Source: Xanthomonas bonasiae
GTDB taxonomy: Bacteria; Pseudomonadota; Gammaproteobacteria; Xanthomonadales; Xanthomonadaceae
Assembly (NCBI RefSeq): GCF_017163705.1
Contig: NZ_JAFIWB010000003.1
Location: 225,929-289,928, forward strand
Length of the DNA stretch: 64,000 nucleotides
Direction of reading: 5' to 3'
Shown: positions 61,909-64,000 of the stretch, in pieces
How the letters are laid out: every line of letters begins with the position of its first letter
How positions within the stretch are numbered: the first letter of the stretch is position 1
The notes under the pieces: model-generated
Told to the model about the DNA's origin: nothing
Database searches by the model: none
What the model saw: only the letters and a program-made list of their open reading frames with translations
Program-made: the position numbers and the translations under genes

Positions 61909-62802
61909 ATGAGCGACTTCGTCCGCCTGGTGGAAGTGGGACCGCGCGACGGCCTGCAGAACGAAAAGGCCTGGGTCGCCACCGCCGACAAGATCGAGCT
62001 GATCGCGCAGCTGTCGCGCACCGGCCTGCGCAGCATCGAGGCGACCAGTTTCGTCAGCCCGAAATGGGTGCCGCAGTTGGCCGACGCGGCCGAGGTCTAC
62101 ACCGGCATCGTGCCGGCGCCGGGCGTGGACTACCCGGTGCTGGTGCCGAACCTGCAGGGTTACGAGCGTGCGGCCGCGGTCGGCGTGCGCGAGGTCGCGG
62201 TGTTCACCGCCGCCTCGGAGACCTTCAACCGCACCAACACCAATGCCGGCATCGACGAATCGTTGGCGCGCTTCGCGCCGGTGCTGGCGCGCGCGGCCGC
62301 CGATGGGGTCAAGGTGCGTGGCTACGTGTCCACCGTGCTCGGCTGCCCCTACCAGGGCGACGTGCCGCTGGCCGACGTGGTGCGGGTGGCGCGGCAGCTG
62401 CACACGATGGGCTGCTACGAGATCTCGCTGGGCGACACCATCGGCGTCGGCACCCCGGGCAAGGCGCGGGCGATGCTGCGCGCGGTCGCCGCCGAGGTGC
62501 CGATGCCGGCGCTGGCGGTGCATTTCCACGACACCTACGGCCAGGCCCTGGCCAATATCGCCGCGTGCCTGGAAGAAGGCGTGCGCGTGGTCGATGCGGC
62601 GGTGTCCGGCGCCGGCGGCTGTCCGTACGCCAGGGGCGCCAGCGGCAACGTGGCCAGCGAGGACGTGGTCTACCTGCTGCACGGCAACGGCGTGGCCACC
62701 GGCATCGACCTGGCGGCCTTGGCCGCGACCGGGCGCTGGCTGGCGCAGAAACTCGGCAGGCCGACCGGCAGCAAGGTCGGCCAGGCGCTGGCGGCGGCGT
62801 AA
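61909..62802 (+). CDS. liuE: Hydroxymethylglutaryl-CoA lyase
   Basis: Cleaves HMG-CoA to acetoacetate and acetyl-CoA, the last step of leucine degradation. The 297-aa TIM-barrel protein has VEVGPRDGLQNE at the N-terminus with the catalytic Arg-Asp, VHFHDTYGQ with metal-binding His residues, and GGCPYARGASGNVASEDV containing the catalytic Cys loop. The ATG at 61909 is preferred to an in-frame ATG 27 nt upstream because the family begins SDFVRLVEVGPRDG. It lies 176 nt after the VOC gene. Confidence 0.95.
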   Translation: MSDFVRLVEVGPRDGLQNEKAWVATADKIELIAQLSRTGLRSIEATSFVSPKWVPQLADAAEVYTGIVPAPGVDYPVLVPNLQGYERAAAVGVREVAVFTAASETFNRTNTNAGIDESLARFAPVLARAAADGVKVRGYVSTVLGCPYQGDVPLADVVRVARQLHTMGCYEISLGDTIGVGTPGKARAMLRAVAAEVPMPALAVHFHDTYGQALANIAACLEEGVRVVDAAVSGAGGCPYARGASGNVASEDVVYLLHGNGVATGIDLAALAATGRWLAQKLGRPTGSKVGQALAAA

Positions 62803-63155
62803 CCGCGGCCGACCGGCGCGGCGGGATCGGCGCGCCGGCAAGGCCTACCGATCCTGTGCCGGCAACAACGCCCACGCCAATGCCGGGCGTGCAGGTCGAG
62901 GACATTCCAGTCCGGTGCGCACGGCACTGACGCGAATACGGGCGCCGACCAGCGGCGCATGTCCTCCTCGCGCGCACCGGCCGAAGCGGGTGCGCCGTGT
63001 TCCATGCAATCGCCGCCGTGCAGGCAGACGCAGCGAACGCGAAGCACGATGCGCCCGCCAGGCCTGGCAGGCGCTTTCACGCGCTTGCGGTGGCCAGCCG
63101 GGCAGCCGCAGCGGAGAGTCGGCTAAAATGCGCGCTTTCCTGGGAGGGAACATCC
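62803..63155. other. Gene-free gap
   Basis: 353 nt between two plus-strand genes. It contains no supportable gene or repeat. TAAAAT at 63124-63129 could be a -10 box for the downstream dehydrogenase gene, but no matching -35 box is clear. Confidence 0.6.
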
Positions 63156-63926
63156 ATGCAGCTTGCCGATATCCGCGCGGTGGTCACCGGCGGCGTTTCC
63201 GGCCTTGGCCTGGCGGTCGCGCAACGCATCGTCGCCGACGGCGGCAAGGTCGCGCTGTTCGACCTCAACGACGACAAGGGCGCGGCCGCGGTCGCCGCGC
63301 TCGGCGCCGCGCAGGCGCGCTATTTCCGCACCGACGTCAGCGACGAGGCGCAGGTGGCCGCGCACCTCGGCGCGGCGCGCGACTTCCTCGGCGGGCTCAA
63401 CGCCGCGATCAACTGCGCCGGCATCCTCGGCGCCGGCCGCGTGCTCGGCAAGGAGGCGCCGATGCCGCTGGCCACGTTCCAGGGAACGGTGATGGTCAAC
63501 CTGGTCGGCAGCTTCAACGTCGCCAAGGCCGCCGCCGACCTGATGCAGCACAACCCGCCGGGCGAGGACGGCGAACGCGGCGCGATCGTCAACACCGCCA
63601 GCGTCGCCGCCTACGAAGGCCAGATCGGCCAGGCCGCCTATGCCGCCTCCAAGGGCGGCGTGGTGGCGATGACCCTGCCGATGGCGCGAGAACTGGCGCG
63701 CTTCGGTATCCGCGTCAACACCATCGCCCCGGGCATTTTCTGGACCCCGATGGTGGACGGCATGCCCGAGGCGGTGCAGCAGTCGCTGGCCGCCTCGATC
63801 CCGTTCCCGCCGCGGCTCGGCCGCCCCGAGGAATTCGCCGACACGGTGATGTTCCTGCTGCGCAACCGCTATCTCAACGGCGAAGTCATCCGCCTCGATG
63901 GCGCGGTGCGGTTGGCACCCAAGTAG
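63156..63926 (+). CDS. Short-chain dehydrogenase, probable 3-hydroxyacyl-CoA dehydrogenase type II
   Basis: A 256-aa NAD(P)-dependent SDR. TGGVSGLGLA is the cofactor motif, NCAG the structural motif, and Ser (NTASVAAYEGQ), Tyr and Lys (YAASKGG) form the catalytic set. The segment DGERGAIVNTASVAAYEGQ and GIFWTPMVDGMPE resemble human HSD17B10-type enzymes that act on short branched 3-hydroxyacyl-CoA. GGGAGGG upstream supports the start. The neighbouring HMG-CoA lyase supports a place in branched-chain amino acid degradation. Confidence 0.92.
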   Translation: MQLADIRAVVTGGVSGLGLAVAQRIVADGGKVALFDLNDDKGAAAVAALGAAQARYFRTDVSDEAQVAAHLGAARDFLGGLNAAINCAGILGAGRVLGKEAPMPLATFQGTVMVNLVGSFNVAKAAADLMQHNPPGEDGERGAIVNTASVAAYEGQIGQAAYAASKGGVVAMTLPMARELARFGIRVNTIAPGIFWTPMVDGMPEAVQQSLAASIPFPPRLGRPEEFADTVMFLLRNRYLNGEVIRLDGAVRLAPK

Positions 63927-63927
63927 C

Positions 63928-63955
63928 GGGGATTCGTGATTGGGGATTGGGGATT
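63928..63955. repeat. Heptameric GGGGATT repeat
   Basis: Four 7-nt units: GGGGATT, CGTGATT, GGGGATT, GGGGATT. It lies 2 nt after the dehydrogenase stop. Similar GGGATT-rich strings are common between Xanthomonas genes. Confidence 0.7.
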
Positions 63956-64000
63956 CGTAAAAGCACCCCGCCCCTTCGCCCCCCCGCCCTGCCTTTTACC

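Overview
This is high-GC gammaproteobacterial chromosome of the Xanthomonas type. The strongest evidence is an almost complete rpf (regulation of pathogenicity factors) cluster, including a DSF synthase whose length and catalytic glutamate positions (E141, E161) match RpfF of X. campestris. Dispersed intergenic repeats of the kind common in Xanthomonas agree with this. The species cannot be fixed from the window. No rRNA, tRNA, CRISPR array, prophage or insertion sequence was found.

Positions 1-17,570 (+ strand) form a chemotaxis block: five methyl-accepting chemotaxis proteins (the first cut by the window edge), the PilZ flagellar brake ycgR, cheW, a small secreted OB-fold-like protein, an orphan MCP sensor domain, and cheR-cheD-cheB with 4-nt overlaps. 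Six transcription units, possibly seven, start with a FliA/sigma28-type promoter of exact 8-11-8 geometry, so the block looks like part of the class III flagellar regulon. Two cyclic-di-GMP enzymes follow (17,573-23,202): a PAS-GAF-GGDEF-EAL protein with an intact EAL site, and a periplasmic beta-propeller sensor fused to a GGEEF cyclase.

Positions 23,600-46,980 hold acnB, a PIN/AbrB toxin-antitoxin pair, acnA (rpfA position), a lipoprotein, rpfB, rpfF, rpfC, rpfG, lysS, prfB (with its programmed +1 frameshift), rpfD, a large VIT/vWA-like/DUF2135 secreted protein, recJ, rpfE and greA. RpfF makes DSF, RpfC senses it and RpfG degrades c-di-GMP; YcgR and the two c-di-GMP enzymes nearby make this a dense c-di-GMP/motility neighbourhood. 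rpfF and rpfC are visibly lower in GC than their neighbours, and rpfH is absent. carA, a small membrane protein gene, carB, greA, rpfE and recJ form one tightly coupled minus-strand operon, with dapB upstream.

Positions 52,950-64,000 are more mixed: a YiiM-type MOSC protein, a PLP aminotransferase, an unrecognised two-gene secreted/anchored module with an AT-rich leader, the feoA-feoB iron operon with a Fur-box-like site and two small companions, and a leucine/acyl-CoA catabolic group (3-methylglutaconyl-CoA hydratase, VOC protein, HMG-CoA lyase, SDR dehydrogenase).

The best candidates for undescribed biology are the sigma28-driven secreted OB-fold protein, the stand-alone MCP sensor domain, and the secreted Cys-rich/anchored-partner pair at 55,241-56,957.
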